DNA of 32,845 nucleotides from Lachnospiraceae bacterium (GCA_910574885.1 CAJTDD010000006.1:1-32845); one strand, 5' to 3'. Counted from the stretch's first letter, positions 23,857-32,345 are shown. Program-made: numbers and translations. The notes: generated by a model not told the origin, from the letters alone.

Positions 23857-24605
23857 TATCCAAACCTCCCCGTAATATAATCCTCTGTCCGCTTGTCCTG
23901 CGGCATGGAGAATAATTTTTCTGTTTCTCCAAACTCCACCATTTCCCCAAGCAGGAAAAACGCTGTCCTGTCGGAAATTCGGAGTGCTTGCTGCATATTA
24001 TGTGTCACAATGACAATGGTATAGTCCTTTTTTAATTCTGCGGCAAGTTCCTCTACCTTTGCCGTAGAAATAGGGTCAAGTGCGCTGGTCGGTTCGTCCA
24101 TCAACAAAACTTCCGGCTCCACTGCCAAAGCGCGGGCAATGCAAAGACGCTGCTGTTGACCGCCCGACATACCAAGCGCAGATTTTTTCAGCCTGTCTTT
24201 TACCTCGTCCCAAATTGCCGCCCCTTTTAAGGAACGCTCTACAATTTCGTCCAGCGCAGCTTTAGAACGGATACCATGCGTCCTTGCTCCAAAGGCAACA
24301 TTGTCATAAATGCTCATAGGGAACGGATTCGGTTTTTGAAATACCATTCCCACACGTTTACGCAGTAGGTTAATATCCATATTTCCATAAATATCTTCAC
24401 CGTCTAAACGGATAGTCCCTTTGATGTGGCAGCCCTCCACCAAGTCATTCATTCGGTTCAATGTTTTTAATAATGTCGATTTACCGCAGCCCGACGGTCC
24501 GATCAGCGCGGTAATTTCGTGTTCCTTAAACGCCACATTTATTTTTTTCAAGGCTTGAAAGTTTCCGTAGAATAAATCCAAATCCTCAACCATGATCTTA
24601 TCCAT
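23856..24605 (-). CDS. pstB: phosphate ABC transporter ATPase
   Basis: This 249-aa ATPase has Walker A GPSGCGKS at 36-43, the family-typical [19 protein letters not shown] (88-106), signature [15 protein letters not shown] (146-160), Walker [13 protein letters not shown] (167-178) and switch His in VTHNMQQA. The [13 protein letters not shown] segment is diagnostic of PstB. It energises the PstC-PstA channel. The start overlaps pstA by 8 bp, with GGAGG upstream. A second ATG at 24593 is a possible alternative. Confidence 0.95.
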   Translation of the reverse strand: MDKIMVEDLDLFYGNFQALKKINVAFKEHEITALIGPSGCGKSTLLKTLNRMNDLVEGCHIKGTIRLDGEDIYGNMDINLLRKRVGMVFQKPNPFPMSIYDNVAFGARTHGIRSKAALDEIVERSLKGAAIWDEVKDRLKKSALGMSGGQQQRLCIARALAVEPEVLLMDEPTSALDPISTAKVEELAAELKKDYTIVIVTHNMQQALRISDRTAFFLLGEMVEFGETEKLFSMPQDKRTEDYITGRFG

Positions 24606-25515
24606 CTGTATTTTTACCTCCTATCCGCGCATCTTTTTGCGCATAATGGGATACCCGGAGGGTGTTACCTCCTATCTTTTTTGCCACAAACCCAGAAAGT
24701 GCATTTATCAGAATGACAACAACCAATAATACAACCGCAGTTGCGTAAGTCTGCTTGATATACAGTCCCTCACCCGAAATAGAATACATATGGACGGATA
24801 AAGTTCTTGCCGACGAAAAAATACTTGTTGCTATTTCTGCAACGGTTCCGGAAGTAAAGATCAGTGCCGCCGATTCCCCGACGATACGCCCGATTCCAAG
24901 AATAACGCCGGACAAGATACCCGGAACGGCGCAGGGCAGGACAATAGAGAATACGGTTCGTAGCTTTCCGGCTCCAAGCCCGAAGCTGCCCTCGCGGTAA
25001 CTGTCGGGAACGCTTCGCAAGGCTTCTTCTGTTGTCCGCATAATAAGCGGCAAAATCATAATGCTTAATGTCAAAGCCCCGGACAGCAAAGACAACCCCA
25101 GCCCAAGATATTTCACGAAGAAAAGGGAACCGAACAGCCCATAAACGATTGACGGAATCCCGGACAATGTTTCAGCGGTAATACCTACGATATGAACCAG
25201 CTTATTTCCCCGTCTTGCGTATTCTGTCAGATAAATTGCAGCACCAATTCCTACGGGAACCGCAAACAGCAGGGAAAGCAGCATAATGAACAGTGTATTG
25301 ATAAGTGCTGGAAGCAGGGACACATTTTCTGTTGTATATTTGCTGTCAAATAAATCCAGCGTTAAATTTGGAATCCCTTTTATCAATATGTATGCAATAA
25401 TAAAAATAAGCGCAAGCATTGTAATCAATGCTGCAAGGCATACAGAAAGAAAGAGAACAAAAGATTTAGGGTCGCGTCTGTATGCGCACCATTTCCGTTT
25501 CAATTTTCCAACCAT
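24598..25515 (-). CDS. pstA: phosphate ABC transporter permease PstA
   Basis: This 305-aa inner-membrane protein has about six helices. The PstA/PstC signature region is present ([30 protein letters not shown]), as is the EAA-type coupling loop ([20 protein letters not shown]), followed by [15 protein letters not shown]. It begins directly after the pstC stop with no gap, so the subunits are made in step. The C-terminal tail past residue 285 is hydrophilic and a little longer than usual. With PstC it forms the phosphate channel. Confidence 0.94.
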   Translation of the reverse strand: MVGKLKRKWCAYRRDPKSFVLFLSVCLAALITMLALIFIIAYILIKGIPNLTLDLFDSKYTTENVSLLPALINTLFIMLLSLLFAVPVGIGAAIYLTEYARRGNKLVHIVGITAETLSGIPSIVYGLFGSLFFVKYLGLGLSLLSGALTLSIMILPLIMRTTEEALRSVPDSYREGSFGLGAGKLRTVFSIVLPCAVPGILSGVILGIGRIVGESAALIFTSGTVAEIATSIFSSARTLSVHMYSISGEGLYIKQTYATAVVLLVVVILINALSGFVAKKIGGNTLRVSHYAQKDARIGGKNTDG

Positions 25516-26370
25516 TTATTTCACCCTCCTTTTGAACAGGGAGAGGGACAGATTGATAATGAGAATGAAAACAAACAGGACAACAGCCGTACCAATTAAC
25601 GCTTCACGGTGTAAATCCGTAGAATATCCCATTTCCAATACAATGTTTGTGGTCAGTGTCCGAACGCCGGAAAGCATACTGTCCGGGATAACCGCTTGAT
25701 TTCCGGCAACCATCATAACCGCCATTGTTTCACCGACTGCCCGCCCAATCCCTAATACAACCCCTGCAAAAATACCGCTCTTTGCTGCGGGAAGAACCGT
25801 AAAAAATACACTTCTTTCATGGGAAGCTCCAAGAGCAAGCCCTCCCTCATAGTAACTTTCCGGGACAGCCCGGATTGAAGTTTCCGAAACGCTGATAATG
25901 GTAGGTAAAATCATCAGCCCCAGCAGGACAGAAGCAGTAAGTACACTCATACCGCGCCCGCCAAAGGCTTCCCGAATAAAAGGCACTAAGACTACCAATC
26001 CAAAAAAACCGTACACAACCGACGGAATCCCCGCCATTAGATTAACAGCAGCTTTCAAAGGCGCATAGATACTTCTCGGAGCAAATCTTGCCATGAATAC
26101 CGCTGTCAATATTCCAATCGGTACGCCAATAATCAATGCTCCGGCAGTTACATAGAAAGAGCCGACGATCATAGGGAGAATCCCATAGAGATTATTTGCG
26201 GGTTTCCAGCTTGTACCCAGCAAAAATTTGAAAACGCCTATTTCTTTTATTGCAGGGATACCGCTTGCAAACAGGAATATGCAGATTAGAATTACCGCTG
26301 CTATGGAAACAAGGGCTGTCAAGAAAAAAAGCAGTTTCATCACTTTTTCTTTTATATTCTTCATAATCAT
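25516..26370 (-). CDS. pstC: phosphate ABC transporter permease PstC
   Basis: This 284-aa membrane protein has about six helices, with VPIGILTAVFMARFAP, NLMAGIPSVVYGFFG and the coupling loop SIRAVPESYYEGGLALGASH, then GIGRAVGETMAVMMVAGN. These features distinguish PstC from PstA in the clostridial set. It follows pstS after a 51-bp gap. The start with GGAGCATGATT has two near in-frame starts (MIMKN), which differ by two residues. It is part of the high-affinity uptake complex. Confidence 0.94.
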   Translation of the reverse strand: MIMKNIKEKVMKLLFFLTALVSIAAVILICIFLFASGIPAIKEIGVFKFLLGTSWKPANNLYGILPMIVGSFYVTAGALIIGVPIGILTAVFMARFAPRSIYAPLKAAVNLMAGIPSVVYGFFGLVVLVPFIREAFGGRGMSVLTASVLLGLMILPTIISVSETSIRAVPESYYEGGLALGASHERSVFFTVLPAAKSGIFAGVVLGIGRAVGETMAVMMVAGNQAVIPDSMLSGVRTLTTNIVLEMGYSTDLHREALIGTAVVLFVFILIINLSLSLFKRRVK

Positions 26371-26421
26371 GCTCCTTATTGAAAAGGGGCGGCGGCTTTC
26401 TTACCGCAGCCCCTTAAAATC

Positions 26422-27315
26422 CTACTGTGATATTTCACTCCAATGAACCACGTTACCCATAAAAATATCTTTTACCTGTTCACTTGTAAGGTTATTTATG
26501 GGACAGTCATTATTAACAATCACTGTAATACCGTCCATTGCAATTACGGTAGCGGTCAGTCCTTTTTCCATTTCGGAATCTTTCAGCTCACGGGAAGCCA
26601 TACCTATATCGCAGGTTCCGTCTATCGTGTCAGACATACCAGTAGAAGAATCGCTTTGCTGTATCTCAATCGTAACGCCCGGATTTCTCTCAAGATAGGC
26701 TTCTTTGAGTTTTTCCATAACCGGGGTGACAGAGCTGGAACCCGCTACAATAATTTTGCCCGAATCCATTTCTCCGCTGTAACTTCCCGCATCAGATACA
26801 GAAATATATCCATTTTCCTCAATCACCGCTTGACCGTCCGCACTCATAATAAAGTCGATAAAATCCTGCGCCGTGTCACTCAAACCGTCTTTTGTTGCAA
26901 TGTTAAAGGGACGCGCGATCTTATATGTACCATTTTTGATATTTTCAATCGTTGCTTCGCAGCCGTCGATCTGAATCGCCTTTACAGTATCATTCATGGA
27001 GCCAAGAGAAATATATCCGATAGAGTATAAATCCCCGGCAACCGTTGTCATCATAACAGACGTAGAATTTGTAACGGCGGCGATGTCTGCTGTATAGTCA
27101 ATTTTTTCTCCCGCTTCATTTTTCTGCTCAATTCCAAACAGCTCTATGAACGCGCCGCGTGTCCCCGAACCATCTTCGCGGGTAAGTACATTGATCTCTC
27201 TTGACGTGTCGAACTTGCCGGAATAGCCCCCGTTCTTATTACCGCACCCCGTTAATGCAGAGAGCATTAGAACACTCACAAGGGCAAATGCCAAGAATTT
27301 TTTTGATGTTTTCAT
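26422..27315 (-). CDS. pstS: phosphate-binding lipoprotein, circularly permuted
   Basis: This 297-aa lipoprotein has signal peptide 1-23 and lipobox LTGC with C24. Both phosphate-binding halves are present but in reversed order. The segment with REDGSGTRGAF (46-56), normally mid-protein, comes first. The segment with AGSSSVTPVMEKL (191-203) and CDIGMASREL (235-244), normally N-terminal, comes second, and the chain ends at the HWSEIS strand that would usually lead into REDGSGTRG. All binding motifs are kept, so function is likely intact. It is the first gene behind the Pho box and is anchored on the outer membrane face, feeding PstCAB. The permuted order appears in related clostridial proteins as I recall them. 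Confidence 0.92.
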   Translation of the reverse strand: MKTSKKFLAFALVSVLMLSALTGCGNKNGGYSGKFDTSREINVLTREDGSGTRGAFIELFGIEQKNEAGEKIDYTADIAAVTNSTSVMMTTVAGDLYSIGYISLGSMNDTVKAIQIDGCEATIENIKNGTYKIARPFNIATKDGLSDTAQDFIDFIMSADGQAVIEENGYISVSDAGSYSGEMDSGKIIVAGSSSVTPVMEKLKEAYLERNPGVTIEIQQSDSSTGMSDTIDGTCDIGMASRELKDSEMEKGLTATVIAMDGITVIVNNDCPINNLTSEQVKDIFMGNVVHWSEISQ

Positions 27316-27362
27316 TTTTTGAATCTCCTTTGCTTTTTATTGTTTCTTGAAGTGACAGCTAT

Positions 27363-27417
27363 ATCATACATGACAAAAATCAAATCTAATATCGCGGCAT
27401 TGTAAAATTGATGTAAA
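27363..27417 (-). promoter_or_regulatory. Pho box and promoter of the pst-pho operon
   Basis: On the minus strand TTTACA-N5-TTTACA (27401-27417) matches the Bacillus PhoP box pattern TT-x-ACA with 11-bp period. A TATGAT -10 follows at 27363-27368. It is about 90 bp upstream of the pstS ATG. It indicates autoregulated induction by phosphate limitation and makes the operon independent of the element's own promoters. Confidence 0.82.
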
Positions 27418-27452
27418 GTTTTTACAAGCCAAAAATGTCTTAATAAAATTTT

Positions 27453-27478
27453 AGAGGGGCATGTCATATTGCCCCTCT
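27453..27478 (-). terminator. terminator of the relaxase gene
   Basis: A perfect stem AGAGGGGCA...TGCCCCTCT overlaps the relaxase stop codon and is followed by AAAATTTTATT on the minus strand. It separates the relaxase transcript from the pst promoter. Confidence 0.7.
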
Positions 27479-29110
27479 GTTTCTACTTTTTGAAATCTGT
27501 TTTGTTTGTGTGTCTGCATTTTCCCTTTGATAATTCTGTAACCGTTTGGATATGCTTTCTTCCTGATTTTGTGCTTTTTCCCCGTATTGTTCTTCCCATT
27601 GATCCGCTTTGACCCGATAATCGGCATTAGCTGTTTTAGAAACTGCAAAAACTTTGTAGAAATCATGCACCGTTTGGAATCCATATCGTTTGACTATCCC
27701 CGACAAACCGACTTTCAGAAGGTCTATTTCCTCGTTTTTGCGGTCAATCCTGCTTTGCAGTTCCCCTTTCTTTGTCAGTTTTGCGAGTCCTTTTAGGCTG
27801 TCACGCTCCAGTTCCAACTCATTGCGTTCCCTCTCTGCGTTAAAAATAATCCCGTTTTGGCGGTTTAGTTCCTTATAAATCTTTAGCAGTCTTGGATATT
27901 CTGCAGCTTCAGCGGACATAACAGGCTTGAGCGGTATCTGTGGTGTTTCCGGCTGTGCTGTCTGTGTTTTGGACTTCAACACTCGTTGTTGTATTGATAA
28001 ATCGTCAGTCGATTCTTTATGGGTGATTTTTTCCTGCTTTGGTGTTTTATCCGTTTGCGGTATTATTTGTGTCGTTCTTTCCTCGCTTGGTTTGGCAATC
28101 AGCTGTAACGATTCTTTCTCAAAAAGCTTTGCAGACAATTCCCTCGCCTTATCCAATACTTTAGAAATCAGCAACGCCAGTACCATAACAGCAGTCATAA
28201 TAATACTTTCCAGACGTTCCGGCTGGCTGCCAAATATATCAACGGATTCTCTGATGCGGTCAGTGATATATTTTTTCTTTATCTGTTGTATCTCCATTTC
28301 AGAAACACCGCTGACAATCGCCCTGTCTACTTCACAATTCCAGCGCATACGCATTTCGTTATCGGTCTGTATCTGTTCCGCTTTCGGGTTATTCTTCCCT
28401 ATTTTTTTGGTGGTAAGATATAATCCGCTGCTGTCAAATACATGGAGTTTTTCTTTGTCATCTTTTACAAGAAGATTGATAAGGTCAGTATAGAAATGCT
28501 TTACCCAGTCAACAAAATCCTTATGCTTGAACAGTTTATTTTTGGCGGTAAAGAGAATGCGCTCATAGACTTCGCCTTTTTTCACAATCTTACAGCCTTT
28601 GCGGACGTCTCCGTTTTCGTCAAGTATCTCTTTTTTCGTGCGGACGTGTTTCCTGTTTTCGTCATAGAACATATTGCGTGTAGCAGTTTTTTCTATGGGT
28701 TCGGATAACAGTTCCCGTTCCGAAAAAATAAGGTGGATATGATAATTCGTCTTTCGCTTGTTATGGTGCAGTGCTGATACACACTCCACGCCATACTTTT
28801 CTTTAAAACGGTTTGTGAAAATCTGTAACAGCTTATCCGGCTCATAAAGGTTTGGAAATGATTCGGGCAGGGCAATGATAAATTCCCTCGCCTCTATACA
28901 TTTTCCCTCTGTGCCGCTTTTTAGAAATTCCTGCTGATTGCATTTTGCAAGCTCCGTCCAGTAGCGTCGGTCTGTCGTTTCATAGACCGCATACAGGTTT
29001 TCCTGCTTTGCATGGCTGGATATATAAGTGATCCTGCCCCTGACATCGGGCAGCTTGCTCATGCGGATAAATGAATGTCTCTGTATTGTGCTTTGTCCTC
29101 CCTCCTGCAA
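27464..29110 (-). CDS. MobA/MobL-family relaxase
   Basis: This 548-aa protein nicks the element's origin of transfer and pilots the strand during mobilization. The N-terminal relaxase domain contains RHSFIRMSKLPDVRGRITYI and the metal-binding histidine motif HHNKRKTNYHIHLIF (H115/H116, H124, H126). RNMFYDENRKHVRTKKEI follows. A hydrophobic stretch lies near 309-322. The C-terminal third (about 400-548) is charged and probably coiled-coil. No type IV coupling protein or other transfer gene is present, so the element must borrow a conjugation system. The annotated start is a TTG inside the purine-rich ribosome region; the ATG at residue 17 is another possibility. A hairpin array lies just upstream. 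Confidence 0.85.
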   Translation of the reverse strand: MQEGGQSTIQRHSFIRMSKLPDVRGRITYISSHAKQENLYAVYETTDRRYWTELAKCNQQEFLKSGTEGKCIEAREFIIALPESFPNLYEPDKLLQIFTNRFKEKYGVECVSALHHNKRKTNYHIHLIFSERELLSEPIEKTATRNMFYDENRKHVRTKKEILDENGDVRKGCKIVKKGEVYERILFTAKNKLFKHKDFVDWVKHFYTDLINLLVKDDKEKLHVFDSSGLYLTTKKIGKNNPKAEQIQTDNEMRMRWNCEVDRAIVSGVSEMEIQQIKKKYITDRIRESVDIFGSQPERLESIIMTAVMVLALLISKVLDKARELSAKLFEKESLQLIAKPSEERTTQIIPQTDKTPKQEKITHKESTDDLSIQQRVLKSKTQTAQPETPQIPLKPVMSAEAAEYPRLLKIYKELNRQNGIIFNAERERNELELERDSLKGLAKLTKKGELQSRIDRKNEEIDLLKVGLSGIVKRYGFQTVHDFYKVFAVSKTANADYRVKADQWEEQYGEKAQNQEESISKRLQNYQRENADTQTKQISKSRNRGAI

Positions 29111-29205
29111 ATGGCAACGGGGATAGCAGCAGTGTCGGCATGACAGATTGTGAGCGGCAGCATAGGCGGCACGTTTGCGAACATATCCGCCTTATAGCGG
29201 TAATC

Positions 29206-29298
29206 ACAAATGCGTCAGCATTTGTAATTCACGCTAGCGTGAATTTGCCCCCTGCAAGGGCAAATTCCCCATTGCATAAACGCAGTTTGTGCAATGGG
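29206..29298. repeat. four adjacent inverted repeats, candidate oriT
   Basis: Four perfect inverted repeats stand side by side: ACAAATGC/GCATTTGT (29206-29225); a 20-bp palindrome centred on CTAG (29226-29245); GAATTTGCCC/GGGCAAATTC (29241-29267); and CCCATTGCA/TGCAATGGG (29268-29298). They lie about 100 bp before the relaxase gene, where origins of transfer of mobilizable elements are usually found. A nick site cannot be placed by eye. The remaining stretch 29111-29205 holds no gene. Confidence 0.6.
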
Positions 29299-29383
29299 TG
29301 TATTTCGCTCTCAAACGCCGAGGGCTTTAAGAGAAGAGAATCTCCCTTGAAACTGTTCGGATTATGCCGGTAAAATCAGCCTC

Positions 29384-29491
29384 TATGATAGCAAAAAATA
29401 CTATCATCATGCCCAAAATGATGTCACTATGATAGCAAAAAGTGCTGTCGCTTATGATAGTAAAAAGTACAACCATGATAGTAGAAAGTGC
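29384..29491. repeat. iteron-like array A
   Basis: Four copies of a TATGATAGCAAAAAGTGC-like unit start at 29384, 29428, 29453 and 29474 (21-44 bp apart), each with one to four changes. Short direct repeats in such an array are typical of initiator or accessory-protein binding. A hydrophobic minus-strand frame that crosses them seems to be a by-product. Confidence 0.7.
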
Positions 29492-29501
29492 AATCAGAAA
29501 T

Positions 29502-29602
29502 ATCAGTTGACTTTTTGCAGCCATCTTACATCACATTGAAAATACCTCCCGAAACATCAGTTGACTTTTTCAACTGAACATACCAAAATCAGTTGATTTT
29601 TT
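29502..29602. repeat. iteron-like array B
   Basis: ATCAGTTGACTTTTT occurs exactly at 29502-29516 and 29556-29570, as ATCAGTTGATTTTTT at 29588-29602, and in degenerate form near 29618. The unit is unrelated to array A. No replication-initiator gene is present, so this may be a binding site for a host or lost protein, or part of transfer or replication control. Nothing else is seen in 29603-29741. Confidence 0.7.
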
Positions 29603-29741
29603 AAGTTGGTTTTCCAAAATGAACTTATTTTTTCAACTTGTTTTTGCCATTCCCCCAAATTTCCGCTTGTACCAAAAGGAAGCACATGATATAATCTATT
29701 TGCGTGTAGGTATATCATGGCTTCGGTCTGATACATACCTG

Positions 29742-29768
29742 AGGCGGTTTCGTAAGAAGCCGCCTTTT
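29742..29768 (+). terminator. hairpin at the end of the excisionase gene
   Basis: AGGCGG...CCGCCT with a TTTTAT tail on the plus strand overlaps the last bases of the convergent excisionase gene. It may stop transcription in either direction and shield the iterons. Confidence 0.6.
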
Positions 29769-29997
29769 ATACTGCTGATTTTCGTGTTACCGCTTTTACA
29801 TCGCCCTTATCCCGCAGGTTCTTTCCCTCGTTCACTTCCATGAACTTTTCAAGAATATCGCTTTTGATAAGTACCTTTCGCCCGACTTTTAAGACTGGCA
29901 GTTTTCCCCATTCCACAAGGTTTCTCATGGTGTTCCTGCCGATTCCCGTATACTCAGACGCTTCCTCGATTGTCATTGCAATCTTCGTTTCTGTCAT
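29767..29997 (-). CDS. xis: excisionase / MerR-like helix-turn-helix protein
   Basis: This 76-aa protein has the Tn916-Xis/HTH_17 pattern: MTIEEASEYTGIGRNTMRNL (helix-turn-helix), then LPVLKVGRKVLIKSDILEKF (wing). It directs the integrase toward excision. Start at ATG 29997, with AGGAGGG upstream; the preceding TTG is not needed. It is transcribed away from the XRE gene from a consensus promoter. The C-terminal 20 residues are basic and lack family features. Confidence 0.87.
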   Translation of the reverse strand: MTETKIAMTIEEASEYTGIGRNTMRNLVEWGKLPVLKVGRKVLIKSDILEKFMEVNEGKNLRDKGDVKAVTRKSAV

Positions 29998-30045
29998 CAA
30001 CTTCCCTCCTTTTGAATTGCATTACGCAATTTTGCGTATACTGAT

Positions 30046-30074
30046 ACTATACCGCTTTTATATTTCCTTGTCAA
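30046..30074 (-). promoter_or_regulatory. promoter of the excisionase gene
   Basis: TTGACA, 17-bp spacer, TATAGT on the minus strand. The same region holds dyads based on GCAT/ATGC (for example GCATTATGATAATGC at 30075-30089) that may bind the XRE regulator. Confidence 0.8.
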
Positions 30075-30112
30075 GCATTATGATAATGCAAAAATTATTT
30101 TTATATTGCATA

Positions 30113-30141
30113 TTGCATTATTACTTTTTGTGTGGTATAGT
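30113..30141 (+). promoter_or_regulatory. promoter of the XRE regulator gene
   Basis: TTGCAT, 17-bp spacer, TATAGT on the plus strand, divergent from the excisionase promoter and about 30 bp before the XRE ATG. The -35 overlaps a TTGCATATTGCATTA repeat, so autoregulation is plausible. Confidence 0.72.
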
Positions 30142-30172
30142 ATGAACATACCGACAAAGGAGGCGTATCAAC

Positions 30173-30802
30173 ATGAAAGACAAAGAATTGCGCAAGCTGA
30201 TCGGTAGCAGGGCAAAACAGCGGAGGGTTGAGTTGGGATTAAACCAGCCTTATGTCGCAGAGAAGATGGGAGTAGCCACTTCCACAATCGTGCGTTATGA
30301 GGCAGGGACAATCGACAACACAAAGAAGCTGGTCTTGGAAGGTCTGTCAGAAACACTTCATGTGTCAGTGGAGTGGCTGAAAGGGGAAACAGAGGAGTAT
30401 GAAACGGACATTACGGATAAAAGGGAATTATTCATTCGTGATGTGATGTCCTCCATTCTCTCAAAGTTACCTTTTGACATGGAACAGGCAGAGTCAGACT
30501 TTACAAAGGATTTACTGCTGCTGATGTTAAGGGAATATGAATTGTTCGTGGATTCGTTTCAGTTTGCCTGTAAGAATTTCAAGGACAATGCGGAAAATGC
30601 CGCGCTCGCACAAACAATGGGGTTTAAATCGAATAAGGAATATAACGAGATTATGTTCCTTCGGGAAATTACCCACACCGTAAATATGTTTAATGATATG
30701 GGCGACATTGTGAGACTCTATTCCAAAAATCCCGAAACAGCCACGACAAGGCTTGCAAATCTTCTTTCTATGGTATCGGGGGAAGAATCCGAATCGGTAT
30801 AG
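30173..30802 (+). CDS. XRE-family transcriptional regulator of the element
   Basis: This 209-aa protein has an N-terminal Cro/CI helix-turn-helix (residues 6-66: RAKQRRVELGLNQPYVAEKM, TSTIVRYEAGTIDN) followed by a helical C-terminal domain of unknown type. It probably represses the excisionase promoter and its own, keeping the element integrated. AAAGGAGGCG precedes the ATG. It is followed after 84 bp by the integrase gene on the same strand, an arrangement usual in clostridial integrative elements. Confidence 0.87.
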   Translation: MKDKELRKLIGSRAKQRRVELGLNQPYVAEKMGVATSTIVRYEAGTIDNTKKLVLEGLSETLHVSVEWLKGETEEYETDITDKRELFIRDVMSSILSKLPFDMEQAESDFTKDLLLLMLREYELFVDSFQFACKNFKDNAENAALAQTMGFKSNKEYNEIMFLREITHTVNMFNDMGDIVRLYSKNPETATTRLANLLSMVSGEESESV

Positions 30803-30886
30803 CGGAACAATCGGAGTTATGATATACTTACACGCAGAAAGCATTTCATCAGTTCCGATTGCTCGTTATCGAAAGGAGAACGGATT

Positions 30887-32185
30887 ATGGCAAAAGGTTC
30901 TGTAAGAAAAAAAGGAAAGAAATGGTACTACCGCTTCTATGTGGAGGACGCAAGCGGCAATTTGGTACAGAAAGAGTTTACGGGAACGGAAAGCAAGAGC
31001 GAGACGGAAAAGCTTTTAAGGCTGGCAATGGAGGATTACGAGGAAAAGAAATTCATTGCAAAGGCTGACAACATCACGCTTGGGGAACTGCTCGATATTT
31101 GGGCGGAGGAAGAATTGAAAGTCGGCACTCTCAGCAATGGTACGGTTGAGAATTACCTCGGCGCTATCCGCTGCATTAAGAAACATCCGATTGCTGACCG
31201 TAAACTGAAAACCGTAACAGCGGAACATTTGCAGACGTTCCTCGATTTACTTACTTTCGGCGGCACTTATCCCGACGGAACAGTAAAGAGAGGCATGAGC
31301 AAAGATTATATCCACTCTTTCTCAGCGGTTTTGCAGCAGTCATTCCGTTTTGCGGTATTCCCAAAGCAACTGATTACGTTCAATCCAATGCAGTACATCA
31401 AACTGAAACGCAAAGCTGAAGAAGTGGACTTGTTTTCAGAGGAAGATATGGGGCATACGGGAACACAACCTGTTTCCCATGAAGAATACGAAAAGCTGAT
31501 TGCGTATTTGGAAAAGAAAAATCCCCCTGCGGTGCTGCCGATACAGATAGCTTATTATGCTGGTCTTAGGATTGGCGAAGTATGCGGGCTGACTTGGCAG
31601 GACGTCAAACTTGAGGAACAGTATCTTACAGTAAAGCGCAGTGTCCGTTATGACGGTGTAAAGCACAAAACGATTATCGGACCGACAAAACGCAAAAAAG
31701 TACGGACTGTTGATTTTGGGGATACTCTTACCGCTATTCTGAAAAAGGCAAGGAAAGAACAGCTTAAAAATCAGATGCAGTACGGGGAACTGTACCACCG
31801 CAACTACTACAAGGAAGTGCAGGATAAAAACAGGGTTTACTATGAGTATTACAGCTTGGAAAACACGCAGGATATTCCGGCGGATTACAACGAAATCTCA
31901 TTTGTATGTTTAAGACCTGACGGCTGCCTTGAAACGCCGAGTACATTGAGTATCGTCTGCCGGACACTCGCAAAGAAACTGGACGGATTTGAGGGCTTTC
32001 ACTTCCACCAGCTTCGGCATACTTATACAAGCAATCTGCTGTCAAACGGTGCAGCACCGAAAGATGTGCAGGAACTCTTGGGACACTCTGACGTGAGTAC
32101 CACAATGAATGTGTATGCCCATGCCACAAGGGAGGCAAAGCGGACTTCCGCAAGGCTCTTGGATAAGGTGGCGGGCAACGATTAG
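30887..32185 (+). CDS. int: tyrosine integrase of the mobile element
   Basis: This 432-aa recombinase has an AP2-like arm-binding N-terminus (GSVRKKGKKWYYRFYVED) and a SAM-like core-binding domain (about 62-175). The catalytic domain has R228 (AGLRIGEVCGL), H374 and R377 (HFHQLRHTY), H400 (LLGHSDVSTT) and nucleophile Y410 (MNVYAH). All active-site residues are present, so it should be functional. A GAAAGGAGAACGG site precedes the ATG. It is the right-hand terminal gene of the element, with the end repeat structure 18 bp past its stop. Confidence 0.95.
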   Translation: MAKGSVRKKGKKWYYRFYVEDASGNLVQKEFTGTESKSETEKLLRLAMEDYEEKKFIAKADNITLGELLDIWAEEELKVGTLSNGTVENYLGAIRCIKKHPIADRKLKTVTAEHLQTFLDLLTFGGTYPDGTVKRGMSKDYIHSFSAVLQQSFRFAVFPKQLITFNPMQYIKLKRKAEEVDLFSEEDMGHTGTQPVSHEEYEKLIAYLEKKNPPAVLPIQIAYYAGLRIGEVCGLTWQDVKLEEQYLTVKRSVRYDGVKHKTIIGPTKRKKVRTVDFGDTLTAILKKARKEQLKNQMQYGELYHRNYYKEVQDKNRVYYEYYSLENTQDIPADYNEISFVCLRPDGCLETPSTLSIVCRTLAKKLDGFEGFHFHQLRHTYTSNLLSNGAAPKDVQELLGHSDVSTTMNVYAHATREAKRTSARLLDKVAGND

Positions 32186-32202
32186 ATACATTCAAAAAAA
32201 AC

Positions 32203-32243
32203 TTTCCCTTGTAAACTGCCCATAAGGGCAAAAACAAGGGAAA
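32203..32243. repeat. right-end nested inverted repeat
   Basis: TTTCCCTTGT...ACAAGGGAAA encloses GCCC-ATAA-GGGC. It uses the AAGGGAAA unit also found at the left end (20224-20300). It could double as the integrase terminator, but no T run follows. Confidence 0.6.
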
Positions 32244-32278
32244 ATACATATCAATTCACTGTATGAGGCTTAAAAAGC

Positions 32279-32287
32279 CTTGAAAAA
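32279..32287 (+). other. candidate right attachment core
   Basis: Second CCTTGAAAA, matching 20192-20200. It lies between the right-end repeats and the interrupted promoter-P3 gene. Exact element borders are not fixed by this. Confidence 0.35.
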
Positions 32288-32306
32288 TAGGGAAAGTTCA
32301 AGAAAT

Positions 32307-32345
32307 TCATCTGCAAATTCCGATTTGTTTCTTTATTTTCAGCAT
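32307..32345 (-). pseudogene. truncated start of the gene once driven by P3
   Basis: ATGCTGAAAATAAAG, with an AGAGAGG site, opens a frame of only 12 codons (MLKIKKQIGICR-stop) before the element's end. Sequence upstream aligns with the leader of the ABC ATPase gene at 3185, so a real gene probably began here and was cut by the insertion or an earlier deletion. Confidence 0.4.

Noticed and set aside
29327..29524. 65-residue hydrophobic minus-strand frame across iteron array A
   Set aside because: Its hydrophobic repeats come directly from the T-rich iterons, and the only good ribosome site leads to ATG followed at once by TGA. Not convincing as a gene.
29384..29602. Repeat arrays considered as a CRISPR
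   Set aside because: The units are short and degenerate, spacing is irregular, and there are no unique spacers of constant length and no cas genes.
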